DNA from: Limnephilus marmoratus
Taxonomy: Eukaryota > Arthropoda > Insecta > Trichoptera > Limnephilidae
Reading direction: 5' to 3'
DNA length: 64,000 nt
Assembly (NCBI GenBank): GCA_917880885.1
Contig: OU862927.1
Span: 38,963,571 to 39,027,570, forward strand
A program made the position numbers and the translations under genes. Below, piece after piece: positions 34,408 through 46,712 of the stretch (within the stretch, counting starts at the first letter, position 1; the number at the start of each line of letters is the position of its first letter). The notes beneath the pieces were generated by a model that was not told the origin of the DNA, did not search any database, and was given only the letters and a program-made list of their open reading frames with translations.

Positions 34408-34911
34408 GATCAACAGCTCATATGTTAGACTAATATCTACGAACTTCAGAGTGTGGACTAATATCTACAGAGCTAAGGTCGGACGAATATCTATGACGGT
34501 CCCAGTGGTGACTAATATATCTATGGAGCGTAGGTTGGACTAATATCTACAGAGGGCAGCTGAGCAAGAGGTTGTACGGAAAAGCATAAATTACTTCAAT
34601 TAAGTACTTACTAATTACGTAAAGGTTTAAACGTTTATAATAGGTACATGAAGTTTTTGCATAATATTACGTATGTTTACGAGGACAATAATTTATTGAA
34701 CAAACATGGAGGTCATAATACAAAGATATTTATTTATTTCGAAATACACGGCACCACAACCTAACCTAACCTAACCTTACCTAACTGACATAGAAATGGT
34801 CATGGTAACAGACTTAATAATTTAGAAGCACTCTTAGTTAAAAAATTTTTCTCAATTTAGAAATAAAGAAAGCTGTTAAAACAAAAACCCAAATCCTCAA
34901 TAATCAGCTAA

Positions 34912-35473
34912 GGGAACGTACCCAAACTGCGTGACCTGTTTAGGGGGGGGGGTCATCAAAATACCACGCTTGGTCACAACGGGGGGGGGGGGCTTAGGTT
35001 TTTATCACGTAGTCAATCTAGAAATCTTGCGTTTTTTTTCGAGCTACGAGGGGAGGTTTTTAAGTTCGCGGAATGGGAAGGTAAGTGATTAATCGGGAAG
35101 AAATTGTGAAATGTGGAGAAAATTGAGTTCCGCGCTGTTATAAAGTTCCTTTAAGTTAATTTAAAGATCGGAAAAATGTATTAGGGTAATAGGTGAATAT
35201 GTTGAAAAGGAAAAATAATTTTGGTTTTTATTTCCACTCCTTACCCAATCCGCAAACTTAAAAACCCACCCTCGTACATTCAAATAAGTGAAAAAGTTCA
35301 GGGAACGTGTTTGTTGAAGATGATTGAGATGAAAAATGTTTATAAAAATAACAAGACTTTATTTTCCATAAATTACGTTCCGGTTTCAATATATTTTGAC
35401 ATAAGTTTTATCTTAATAATATTTTTTCCACTTGTATTGCAAAAAGTGTGTCACGTAGTATGGGTACGTTCCC
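34912..35473. mobile_element. Harbinger-like MITE with TAA target duplication
   Basis: The ends GGGAACGTACCCAAACTGCG and the inverted TAGTATGGGTACGTTCCC are flanked by TAA on both sides (34909-34911 and 35474-35476). The related copy at 62605-62620 shows the empty site. It contains two G runs and no transposase. Confidence 0.82.
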
Positions 35474-36398
35474 TAAATGTATCCAATAGTCCGATATTAG
35501 GGATTTTTACATAAATTAAGTATTTTAAACTGCATACGCAATATTACGTTATTCCAATATGCTATAATTGCAAATCCAACCTCTGCCAGTGCTGTAGATA
35601 TTCGTCCACACTTTGGTTCTCATAGATATTAGTCAGCAGTTTGAGCTGTAGATATTCGTACGCACTTTGGTTCTCATAGATATTAGTCAGCAGTTTGAGC
35701 TGTAGATATTCGTACGCACTTTGGTCCTCATAAACACGGATAACATCAAAGAACCGGCAGGGATATTCCGTCCTACTTGTCTAGTTGTATGTCTAGAAAG
35801 TTATAATCAAATAAACTGTAACTCTTTTACATCTCAACAACATTTTGAATTCCACACACAAAACTCTGTGCGACGATTGGTGTTGACGCAATATAGGTAA
35901 TGTATGTAGGTATACGTAAATACATTAGATTTTCTATAGAATATACAAGTACGAGATCTGTCAACTGCCACGTGTACTGTATTTATCCAGGGCCGGATCC
36001 GTCCTAGGTAAAGATGGAACGTGTAACTTGGGCGGAGAATTGTAAATAAACGAGTAATGCGAAAATATCGTTTTGCATTTTAATGCTCCGTATCAAATCA
36101 TAACTTTATGGTTTCGTTAAATTTATCCATTGGCAAATTTGGCCATCCAACGAATAATAGCATTTTTTTGACATGTTTGAATCACAGTAAAACCTTTTTT
36201 TTAGTATTCTGTTCGAAACAATGCGAGTACCTTACGAGTAGATCACATATTTTTAGGTATCCTTCTCTAAACTATAGTTCTCTTTTTCAACAAGTCTTAA
36301 CTAGCCCCTCCCCTCCTCATCTATCACCCCTCCATTCAACGTTATCCTATTTCTAAATGTTTTAAACAATTAATTAATCAATTTTAAATAATCAATTA

Positions 36399-36530
36399 GG
36401 TTGCCCGCAGACGAGAGACTTTAGTTGCTGAGACAGTTGCGTTGCAAAAGCTGCGGGCATAAAAAATCTATAACGGCATAAATTTAAATGAATTATTGCC
36501 GTGATTAAAGTGTCTCGTCTGCGGGCACCC
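36399..36530. mobile_element. Short MITE with TGCCCGCAGACGAGA ends
   Basis: GGTTGCCCGCAGACGAGAGAC and GTCTCGTCTGCGGGCACCC are inverted ends about 130 bp apart. Confidence 0.75.
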
Positions 36531-36540
36531 TTAAAGTATT

Positions 36541-37560
36541 TTTTATTTATTTATTTATTTTTTTTTTTTTTGCTACCACACTAGGCTAATGCCCGTGTTG
36601 TGGTAATCTTACATTAATATTTTAAATGGGAATTAATAAATAATATTTTATTGTAACAAATAATTAAACATACTAAATAAAAAATAAGAAATACTTAAAA
36701 GTAAGTGCAAAATAAAGAGGAAAAAATCATATTTTAAAGAAAAATAGAAATAAAAATGAAAATTCAAATTTTTAAATACATAAACTAATAATAAAGATTA
36801 AGTGTTCAGAACTCAACTGTTCTATGCAAATGTTTAAATTAAAACATATAGGTATATAAATTAAAATTAAAACATTAATAAAATTAAGTGAAAAACTAAG
36901 AGAAATAAAATTATAACATTTTAAAGAAAAATAGAAATAAAAATTTAAATAAAAAAATTTAAATGCAAAAATTAATAATTAAAATGTCATGTATTCTTTA
37001 AAGTACGCTCGTCACTTTCGAAAATCCAATGTTGTACCTGTGCTATATAAAGAGACTTAGAATTACTTGACTTTATGTCAGTACTCAGAGCATTATATAT
37101 TTTAGGAGCGATGAACCAGAATTGTCGTTGAGCGAATGAGGTATTTGTTTTTTGGGACCACGCAACCCAGGTTTGATGAAAAGCGGGTGTGTGCTTGATG
37201 TTGTGGAGCGATTAGTAGGTTATTTTTTCGTATATAACAAATGCTTGTTTTAGTAAATAGCTGTCGAATATCTAAGACCCTGATTTTGGCAAAGAGTTCA
37301 TTTAAGGGATAGGTAGGTTGACACATAAATATAATTCTCAGAATTAGTTTTTGAACTATAATAATTGGTCTAATAATGGATTCAGCTCAACCACCCCATC
37401 CCACTATACCGTATGTTGCTATGGATTGGAAAAGGGCAAAATATACGCTTCTCAGAGTCTGTAAATCTAAGGGATCAGAATATATGGCAGAGTTTACGGA
37501 GTATTTTATCTGTGTTTAGTTTTTTTTTCAATTCGCCCTCTCCCCATATTCTCATACGTA
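36541..37560 (-). mobile_element. LINE RT C-terminal and 3' UTR
   Basis: The - strand encodes LQTLRSVYFALFQSIATYGI then VGWGG, stop, AES: a typical RT C-terminal region with one in-frame stop. It is followed by NELFAKIRVLDIRQLF and ends in a poly(A) (T run at 36541-36575). Confidence 0.75.
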
Positions 37561-38007
37561 TATTGGAAAAAAGTAGGAAACATTAATTCGGACGGGTTGT
37601 TTCGCTGAATTTGAAAAATTCGCCAAATTTCAAAGTCAAAATTCTAGTTATGCGAAAGCTCTATTCAAGTTATGTTATTATTTCATCTTGGGCCGGTTGT
37701 TTCACAGTTCTTGGATATTTCACTGTCCATTACGAAATACTAGGTCAAACCAACTATTCCACATCCTACACTAAAAAAAAATTGCATACAGCATTCATTT
37801 CTCAGAAGGACGTGTACAAAATACAACAATATCTCTTTAGACGCTGATATTTTTCATTATTGTCCTCAGGTCAATTTAATAAATGCATAATAGAAAAAAT
37901 TAAAACAAATTGTTAATTACGAACCCCGATACTGCTGTGTGTTATTTTCTCAATCTCGTTATTTTTTTTTCTTTTTTTAAACAAGTTTATCGTTGAACAT
38001 TATCTAA

Positions 38008-38525
38008 TGGGCATATTATACGCTTCAATTCTGCCTCGCAATTTGGTTGAAGCTACCAAATTGCACCGTGTAAACAAGACATTGAATGTTTCAATGTAAT
38101 TGCGCGTCATCTTTCAACCGTATTGAAAATATTCAACTTGTTAAATATTTTCAATGCGATTGTTTCTGTTGTCCATTCGTGCGCATGCGCGAATGCGCGC
38201 GCAGCACTGTGCGCGCGTATTGAAGTGTCAAACTGTGACTTTATTTTGTACTGAGTTGTCAACATAGAAAATGGTTTTTAAATGGAGGGAAGAGCATACG
38301 CCTCTGTTCTTAGAGCACTTTAAGAACTATCCAAGCCCGTGGAACATTAAATCAGAGGGATATAATTCCCGCGCGCACGACCTGTTTCGAAGACATTCTA
38401 AACTCTATGACAGCAATGTGATTCAATGGTCCACTTCTGAAATGTACGCGTAAACAGCACACCCTTTCAATTATACGCCGTTCAACCAAATCGCATCAAT
38501 GTAGTTGAAGTGTATAATATGACCA
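38008..38525 (+). mobile_element. MITE-like element carrying a MADF-type ORF (38271-38453)
   Basis: The ends TGGGCATATTATACGCTTCAA and TTGAAGTGTATAATATGACCA are inverted. The 60-aa frame starts MVFKWREEHTPLFLEHFKN and has SPWNIKSEGYNSRAHDLF. The Trp spacing and basic helix resemble the start of a MADF/Myb-SANT domain, the partner protein type of PIF/Harbinger transposons. It is too short for a complete domain protein. Confidence 0.55.
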
Positions 38526-39715
38526 TCAAAACATTATTTTTATATAGGTTAATAGTTTAATTTCGTATTATCTATCCTTCATAATTTAATCTGTGATTTT
38601 TATTTCTTTTTTATACATATTTTTTCTTCTTTTTCTACCATTTTATATTTTCTTTAGTCATCTATGTTTTTCTATATATTCTATGAGTTTTGGAAAAACT
38701 TTCTGGTTTATGCAACCAACAATGTAATATGTAATATAAAATAACTGTTCGTTTCCCCAATAAACTAAATTTAATTAAAAAAAAAAAAAAAACTTAAGTT
38801 TCAACTTTGAAATTTGACGAATTTTCCAAATTCTGTGAATTAACCCGTCCTTAATCCGGCTGGAGACTTAAGGTATGGACATACTACGCCATAAAGTAGC
38901 GAACGTTTTTGGGCTTGGCCTATTTCGGCATATCGCTCACCTTATATTCCCATTAACATTACACGGGCATGAGCCTAGCATGGTGGTCGAAAAATCCACA
39001 AAGATGTAACCGTAATATGCAATGAATAAAGAAAAAAAAAACTAAAAAAAAAAAAAAAAAAACAGGAAGAATAAACCTGAGTTTTCTAGGGTATGATTTG
39101 AGATTTTACGGCCAAATTTATTGGCCGTAAAATGATTGGCAATTTAAATATTGGGTTACCAAGAAAAAAAAAATTAAATCATTTCGACATCATCCTATTT
39201 TTTTTGTCAACAGTGAAAACAATAATATGTGGTTAGGTAGGGTAAGTCAGATAAGGTCAGATTAGGGAAACTGTTAGACATTTTTTGCTGACCACAAGTG
39301 AATGCTCAACTGATTACCAGCAGAAAACATTTTAATGCTGACCAAAACTTTAATATTATTATGCTGACCAATGATAGTAAACATGAAGATGAGGAATATC
39401 TGAAAATTATAAAGCAACACCAACTCAACCTACAAACATGAAGATGAGGATATCTCTATTCAAGTTACCTACACATAATCGAGGTGATGAGGAAATCAAC
39501 AAACATGAAGATGAAGAAATCAACAAACATGAAGATGAGGAAATCACGATGTAACAGTAGCACAACTATGATCTACCTACAGTTCGCCTCGGAACAGGAA
39601 TCCTTAGGGAGGAGGACTGTGAATAAACTAGTGTACTATGTATTTTAAAATTCATAAACTTCTGGCGTATTCCGTCAGAAGGTCAGAGTTTTTTTAATTT
39701 TTTTTTTATAGTGAT

Positions 39716-40640
39716 ACCTCACAAGAGTCTCAGCTGCTCCCGTCTGGAGCCAGTGAGACTATGGCATCCCCCATTAAGGTATGTTGTGAGGCTGAAGGTA
39801 GTGGGAAGGGGAAGGAGATAGGGAAGAGGAAGGTGGGGAAGTACCTGGCTATTCAGATCTGGTCACCAAACACGGCTAATGCCATTTCAAGTAACGTTTC
39901 AATTCTGAATGGTGGTCTTTCACCAGGGCGATACTGAGAGTATCTTCCACTCCGGAACGTGCCGCAAATATACTACATATTATTTTAAATGAAGAAATTG
40001 TGAAATAACACAAATTAATCAAATGAAATTTATTTGCCACGCCAGGATTCGATCCCGCGACCTTCGGTGTGCGAGTCAAGAGCCTTACCGCTGGACTACG
40101 CCGGTAAGGCTCTTGACTCACACAATATCTTTATAAAGGTATGAAAAATCTTGCGTCACGATGTTTGTTCGAAACTACTAAACCGATTTTGATGAAATTT
40201 GGCTTACTGTGTGTAATTTGGTCCAACTTAAGCGATAGGATAGTTTTTACCTCGATTATTGACCTAAATATTTATTTTTGCGAATTAACTGTTCATTAAA
40301 TGTTTGTTATAGGACAATGCTTTGTAAGTTCCACAAGTTTCTAACAGATGGCGGTGTGAGTTAATTTAGCGACACAATACTTGGTTATCTAGGTTGGGTA
40401 ACCATCCAGTAGATGCTTTTCATTTCAAGCAACGTTACTGAGAGTATCTTCTACTCTGGAACGTGCCGCAAATATACTATATATTATTTTTATTTAAATG
40501 AATAAATTGTGAAATAACACAAATTAATCAAATAAAATTTATTTGCCACGCCGGGATTCGATCCCGCGATCTTCGGAATGCTAGTCTTAGCCTAGCATTA
40601 GCTGGACTACGCCGGCCGTCATATTACGGCCGGAGTATTT
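39716..40640 (-). mobile_element. Compound SINE family 1 element with two tRNA-like heads, copy 1
   Basis: A full SINE (39716-40105) is followed by about 310 bp of unique text (TTCGAAACTACTAAACCGAT, GGACAATGCTTTGTAAG) and a second SINE head (40433-40620). The compound is repeated at 44030-44842. Between the heads, GTAAGGCTCTTGACTCACAC forms a hairpin with the first head. Confidence 0.8.
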
Positions 40641-40744
40641 CTGCTATGCGATAAAATCCAAATAATGGAATATTTCTGTGCATATCCAAAAACTAAAAGC
40701 TGTATTTCAAAAACGCTTTCAAATTTTAGTATTACAAATACATA

Positions 40745-41114
40745 TACAGGGTGTTAAGGAACGTACTTGACTTACTTTAACCAGCGATTCCTGACATTAT
40801 TTGGAGTAAAAAATGTAAATGAAATTTTGGTCTCCGGTGACTTTTTTTGACGACTTTTTTTTTTTTCAAGATGTTTTTCTTCAAAATCGAACAAAAAACG
40901 TCGTCACTGGTCACTCAGCCGGGTGTCTGACGTACCCCTTACCCTGCCTCCAACTGTTCAACAACTACCATTTTTTTATGTTTTTGTAGAAAAAAAAAAA
41001 AAAAAAACTTCAAAATTGTTACCGGAGACCAAAATTTCATTTACATTTTTTACTCCAAATAATGTCAGGAATCACTGGTTAAAGTAAGTCAAGTACGTCC
41101 CTTAACACCCTATA
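40745..41114. mobile_element. MITE, TACAGGGTGTTAAGG type
   Basis: Left TACAGGGTGTTAAGGAACGT, right ACGTCCCTTAACACCCTATA. The inverted arms of more than 100 bp (AATTTCATTTACATTTTTTA) enclose a central spacer. Confidence 0.82.
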
Positions 41115-41429
41115 TGTATAATACTATTTTTTTTTTATGAAAAAAAAAGTTTAAAAATGGCTCACCTTACGTTTTTTCCAACTAAAATTACTGAACTGAA
41201 CTATGAAAAAAAAACACACATCTGGTGACAATATCATAAATGTTATTGTCCTCACATTTTTTTCGTTTCATTCCAAAATCTTATCTTCTTACAAATAAAA
41301 ATCAATATTTTGTTGTTTGTTTGTTCGTATTTTATGCGCAGCTATTCTGTTCATCCGATTGCGTTGAAACTGTAGTGATATGTTGTGCGCACGTCCGCGA
41401 AGGTTATAGGCTATAATCTATAATATACA

Positions 41430-41668
41430 ATGGTAGGCTCTGGCGTTTTGAAATTTGTATAAATGAAAATGTGTGTATTTCATGTATTTTAGCGGCAGAG
41501 AGGAAAGGCAGAAGGGGGAGCGGAACGGGGGAGGTGGGGTTCGCAGCAGGGGAACGCGGGAGGGGAAGGGGACTCGGGGGTTGAACGGGAACGTACGGGA
41601 AAGGACATGCAGGGAGAATCAATTTATTTATTTGAATGGCGTAGCAACGCACGCCGGGCACCAGCTAG
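41430..41668 (+). mobile_element. Helitron family 1 fragment
   Basis: Ends GGGCACCAGCTAG|T, with the shared GTAGCAACGCACGCCGGGC. The 5' end is lost. Confidence 0.65.
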
Positions 41669-41689
41669 TAATTAATAAAAAATCAATAG

Positions 41690-41840
41690 CAAAACTCAAC
41701 CGAAAATCTGGAGACTGAAAAATCAGAAAAAGATATTGGCTCCGCTGGGACCCAGCGCATATCTTTTTCTGATTTTTCAGTCTCCAGATTTTCGATTGAG
41801 TTTCGCTAATATTGTCTTCATTTAATTAAATATTATAAAT
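41690..41840. mobile_element. SINE family 2 tail palindrome
   Basis: AAAATCTGGAGACTGAAAAA and its reverse flank a short remnant of the tRNA-like head (GGACCCAGCGC). The tail then continues as at 3240. Confidence 0.65.
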
Positions 41841-43084
41841 GGAGATTTTAGTCAAAAAGTTTAAAAAATTAAAGTATTTTTATTCAAACTGCGGTTGGGA
41901 ACTCTTCATAGAGGTATATCTTAGTAGGATGAAAAAATGAAGCAAGGAAAGGGAAATAAATACAATTGGTTATCAACCACTTTCTCATGTCACTATTTAT
42001 ACATTAACTTAAGACATATTTATATACAAATTGTTTTTATTAATTTGCTGCATCCTTTTCGAGTCACATTCTTTTTGAGTTTCTTTACCCGCTCGTAAAG
42101 TTGAGGGATACGTCACTCACGTTAATTATAATTATTTTTTGTAATCATGTTTAAACATCCACTTTAATTATAATATGGATTTTGTCATCACACTTGAAGC
42201 TGGTCTCGATTCTCAATTTTTGCAAGCGATTCACATGTCCAAACATTTATCTATTGTTAAACAAGCATTCGATACTAAATCTGTACTTTAAGACATTGTT
42301 TTTTTCTCTTCGCTTATTCTTTTTTTATGAGTTCAAAAGTGTAGTCATTAACTAAAGCTTCTACGAGGAATTTAATCGTAACACTTGTTTCATTCAATAA
42401 ATAATATGTTTATATAATTTATCAATGTAATATGAAATTATGATATGAACTAAATTTGTCAATTTGACTGGCCTAAAACAGGATCCATTCCTAGTTGGCT
42501 AGTCAAAGTTTCCACATATGTTTCATTGTATAATTTTATGCGAAATAAATATTATTATTATTATTAGGTATACAATTTAGCTCTTCAGTGGTTAAAACTA
42601 GATGTTTTACCTTTCTAACAACGTTTAGATCATATTTCTCACCATTTCTACGAGACCTATATGAGCTGTTCCCAAAAGCGAATGAGAGGGTAATGAAAAA
42701 ATATATAGGCCATTTAACTTCCAGACGGTTTTGCATCCGGACCTGCTATCACGAGTTTCCTATTTGTCTCCCGTCGACAGAAAATAATCTATCTTATACG
42801 GTCGTGTGCGGATTATTGCGTCTAAGAAGAAGGATTGAGTATAGACAACAGTTGTCTGTCTTTATGGGCTAACATTTATCTATGGTAAAGTTAAGTAAAG
42901 TAGCCTTTATGTGGGCGTATCTCATGTTACGACCAGTAAATGAAGTTGATCGTGAACCGTTATAAGGTGACATGTCACGTAGTTTTGCTATTCGTTCGCC
43001 AGAAATAACTTTAAAAATATGCTGATGAATAATAAATTTTGCGTTTGTGTCATCGCATCGATTAGGTGATCCGAAAGTTGATCC

Positions 43085-44842
43085 GGTTGATCGGCCCCTC
43101 GAAATTATATTAACTGCTCCCGTCTGAAGTCAGTGAGACTATGGCATCCCCAATTGGGGTATGTTATTTATTTATTTTATTTATTTATTGCTTCTTCACA
43201 ATTTATGTACATATATTTTTAGCATGTAATTATTAACCCCACTAGGGTTAGCCTTTATCGGGGTTAATAATTTCACAATTTAATAAAAATAACACACGCA
43301 AATATCGGTCATGTAAAACAGTTAAGTAAAAGCAAAATCATAAAATTTAAAAATAAAATGATAAACAGACAAAATAATAAGTGATAAAAATATATGAATT
43401 AATAACAAAGTGTTGAGAGATCAGACAAAATGTTCTCATTCATTATATCATTAGTTACACAAGGTGTCCGGAAACTCGTAGTACAAGCGGGAAACTGGAG
43501 AATCCACATCACATTTGGAGTCGATTTTGTGGTTTAACTTTTTTTGATTTGAGCTTTCGTTTTCGAGTAAATCGGGTCCGAAGTTGGAATTTTTTTGGTT
43601 AAATTTGAAAAAATTTTTCACTAGGGGGTTGATTTCAGCTGTGTAATGTCTTATAAAATGCAACGAAGGGTAAACCGGGCTCAAAAATTTTTTAACCCTT
43701 TAGTTGCCGAAAAAATGGAAAAATAGAAAAAAAATAATATTAAAATCGAAATGCTTAGATCGAAAAAAATAAGTTTTTTGGGTTCTCTACGTGATGTAGA
43801 TTCACCAGTTTCCCGCTTGTACTATGAGTTTCCGGACACGTTGTATAAAATTAAAAAAATACATGTCCTTGGGTTTTTTTTTTAATAGGTGTTAAAAATT
43901 AACAATGAGAAAAAAAAAACAAAGATTTATAAGCGATTACATTAGAGCGAATCTTTCTTATGCAATATTAAAGTGACTATCAAATAATTATGAAATAAAT
44001 ATGAAAGAAACCCTTATAAGGCTGAAGGTAGTGGGGAGGGGAAGGAGATAGGGAAGAGGAAGGTGGGATAGTACCTGGCTATTCAGATCTGGTCACCAAA
44101 CACGGCTAATGCCATTTCAAACAACGTTTCAATTCTGAATGGTGGTCTTACACCAGGGCGATACTGAGAGTATCTTCCACTCTGGAACGTGCCGCAAATA
44201 TACTACATATTATTTTAAATGAAAAAATTGTGAAATAACACAAATTAATCAAATGAAATTTATTTGCCACGCCGGGATTCGATCCCGCGACCTTCGGTGT
44301 GCGAGTCAAGAGCCTTACCGCTGGACCACGCCGGTAAGGCTCTTGACTCACACAATATCTTTATATAGGTATGAAAAATCTTGCGTAACGATGTTTGTTC
44401 GAAACTACTAAACCCATTTTGATGAAATTTGGCTTACTGTGTGTAATTTGGTCCAACTTAAGCGATAGGATAGTTTTTACCTCGATTATTGACCTAAATA
44501 TTTATTTTTGCGAATTAAAGGTTCATTAAATGTTTGTTATAGGACAATGCTTTGTAAGTTCCACAAGTTTCTAACAGATGGCGGTGTGAGTTAATTTAGC
44601 GACACAATACTTGGTTATCTAGGTTGGGTAACCATCCAGTAGATGCTTTTAATTTCAAGCAACGTTACTGAGAGTATCTTCCACTCTGGAATGTGCCGCA
44701 AATATACTATGCATTATTTTAAATGAATAAATTGTGAAATACACAAATTAATCAAATAAAATTTATTTGCCGCGCCGGGATTCGATCCCGCGACCTTCGG
44801 TGTGCGAGTCAAGCGCCTTACCGCTGCACTACGCCGGCCGTC
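43085..44842 (-). mobile_element. Compound SINE family 1 element, copy 2, split by a LINE/MITE insertion
   Basis: SINE sequence stops after GGGGTATGTT at 43163 and resumes at about 44016 (GGCTGAAGGTAGTGGGGAG). From there to 44842 it is nearly identical to 39770-40620, including both heads. The last head (44765-44841) keeps good A and B boxes. The inserted 850 bp begins with an (ATTT)n tail, so it looks like a - strand LINE 3' end. Confidence 0.75.
43456..43846. mobile_element. MITE, TACACAAGGTGTCCGG type
   Basis: TACACAAGGTGTCCGGAAAC plus TCGTAGTACAAGCGGGAAAC is mirrored at 43805-43846 by GTTTCCCGCTTGTACTATGA-type text. It is nested in the LINE that splits the SINE. Confidence 0.78.
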
Positions 44843-44999
44843 AAGGGGGTGGGAGGGAGTCTCGAAAGTTCTTACGTAAGATCACAAAAATGCGCAAAGT
44901 TAAAATAATTAGTACCTTTTTAAGTACAAATAAAAAAATTGTTACTTTGAAAAATAAATATTAAAACAAACTAACGTGTGAAAAGTTTTACGATTTTCA

Positions 45000-45115
45000 C
45001 GGCCAAAAGCATTTTCGTTATTTGATGATGGACACTGCAACGATGTCCGAAACATTGGCTAAAGAAGGAGGTAGCGCAACACGGCATAACACCCCAAAAA
45101 CAAATAACGAAAACT
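45000..45115 (+). mobile_element. Penelope-type terminal fragment with hammerhead-like core
   Basis: TTGATGATGGACACTGCAAC and GATGTCCGAAACATTGGC give a CUGAUGA-like box (first base U), a 5-bp stem II (GGACA/TGTCC) and GAAAC. No convincing stem III or cleavage site is seen. Confidence 0.45.
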
Positions 45116-45836
45116 AACGTGTATTCATTTTTTCCTTTAGATTCTTACGTAATAAATATTTAACAGTGGAGGAGGGGGTCGACCTATTCTTATTTTTTCT
45201 TATAATAGGGGGGAGGGGGTCGAAAACTAGCAAAATTCGTCTTACGTAATAAATGAATGGCCCCTAATAATCTGTTTAATGTAAGTTCAAGAATAGAAAC
45301 AAAAATGTTTTTTATTTGGGCACCGATGAAAAAAGTCTACAAGTTTTTCTTGAAACTGATCTGATCTGTTTTTAAACGACTTCGAAAAGGAGGAGGTTTT
45401 CAATTCGACTGTATTTTATTTTATTTTTTTATTTTTTTTTTTATGTTTGTTATCTCAGAACTTTCGACTGGGTGAACCGATATTGAAGATTCTTTTTTTA
45501 TTTAAAAACTGGTGCTTCCCGTGTGGTCCCATTTTAATTTGGTTGAGTTCTGACAATGGCATCCATGAGAAAATCATATAAGTCTTAAATTTGCATCAAG
45601 TATGTGCGCGACAAATGGACGAATAACTCAATATCACGCCAACCGATTTCGATGATTCTTTTTTTATTGGAAAGGATGTACTTCAAGGGTAGTTTGATGA
45701 GAGTTTGGTTAGGTTCTGATTATGGGATCCATGACAAAGTAACGGAACTCTCCAATTCTGAAGAACAAATTTACGATACTCGGCCGAATCTTAATCGAAT
45801 TAGTTAGTGTACTTCAGATTCACTAAAAATAAAAAA

Positions 45837-46712
45837 ATAAACAAAAATTTTAACAAAACAAAAAAACGACTTCAAAAAATGCACTAAAAAGTAAAAAAAT
45901 AATTTCGTATTCTTCTACAACTTTATAATCAACTTACCTTTTCTATTCATCAATATGTAGGTACGATTAGAACTCCGACGGAAGAAATATTTAATAACTT
46001 TCAAGTCTTCAATGTACAGAAACTTTATTCAAAAAATATTTTATTTAAACTGAAAAAAAACATATATGAATACTCCACTGCCCAACACAAATACTCAACC
46101 AGGGCAGTAAGCAATAACATCCTGGTTACTCCCAGCTTGAACACATCTTTTGGACAGAGAAATAATAAATTCCATGCTATAAAATTATACAATGCTCTAC
46201 CAGATCAAATCAAAAATATAAAGGAAATGAATATATTTAAAACAAAAGTAAAAACATGGCTGAGAGATCAAAGTGATAATAAAATTATAAACATCATGAA
46301 GACGATATAAAGACAATCCATAACCAAATACAAATATTTAAAAAAACTACAGGCCACCTCAGAACAGGAAATCCTAGTGAGGAGGTCTGTGAAAAAAAAA
46401 AAGAATCTATACTTATACTATACATTATACATACATGTACAAACCTTGCTATTGAAATTAATAATAAATAAATAAATAAATAAATTGTTATTTTTGGAGT
46501 CGGTGTCAACCAAGGTACCCGCGGCCCGGCGTGTTCACTTGACAGCTCCTCTCCCGCCGACACCGACTCCAAAAATAACAATCGTACGTACATATTGATG
46601 AGTAGAAAAGGTAAGTTGATTATAAAGTTGTAGAAGAATACGAAATTATTTTTTTACTTTTTAGTGCATTTTTTGAAGTCGTTTTTTTGTTTTGTTAAAA
46701 TTTTTGTTTATT
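45837..46712. mobile_element. DNA element with ~130-bp inverted ends and a nested LINE remnant
   Basis: The left arm (TAAACAAAAATTTTAAC to TATTCATCAATATGTAGGTACG) and right arm mirror each other. Between them is a + strand LINE C-terminus (ATTCGGAAG-free text encoding NNKFHAIKLYNALPDQIKN), its 3' tail CTCAGAACAGGAAATCCTAG with (AAAT)n, and a separate hairpin. Confidence 0.75.
46485..46580. repeat. Hairpin with 21-bp perfect arms and GC-rich loop
   Basis: GTTATTTTTGGAGTCGGTGT and its reverse complement flank about 50 nt containing CGCGGCCCGGCG. Confidence 0.85.

Larger units (their letters stand above)
32063..35735. mobile_element. Foldback-like ACTAATATCTA element, interrupted by a LINE and a Harbinger-like MITE
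   Basis: The left end CGACTCCAGATACTAATATC (32063-32109) continues after the LINE at 34408 with repeated ACTAATATCTAC motifs. The right end at 35570-35735 carries the same motif inverted (TAGATATTAGTC and variants). The interior matches the copy at 62341-63466. Confidence 0.65.

Noticed and set aside
34758..34785. Telomeric (TTAGG)n tract (also 11728-11750, 13237-13272, 62704-62725)
   Set aside because: Very short, variant-rich, and two of the tracts are interior parts of the foldback-like element, so they do not mark a telomere.
42588..42872. 94-aa gene candidate
   Set aside because: No signal peptide, domain, splice context or paralogue is recognisable, and an equally long frame lies opposite; composition is that of the surrounding AT-rich DNA.
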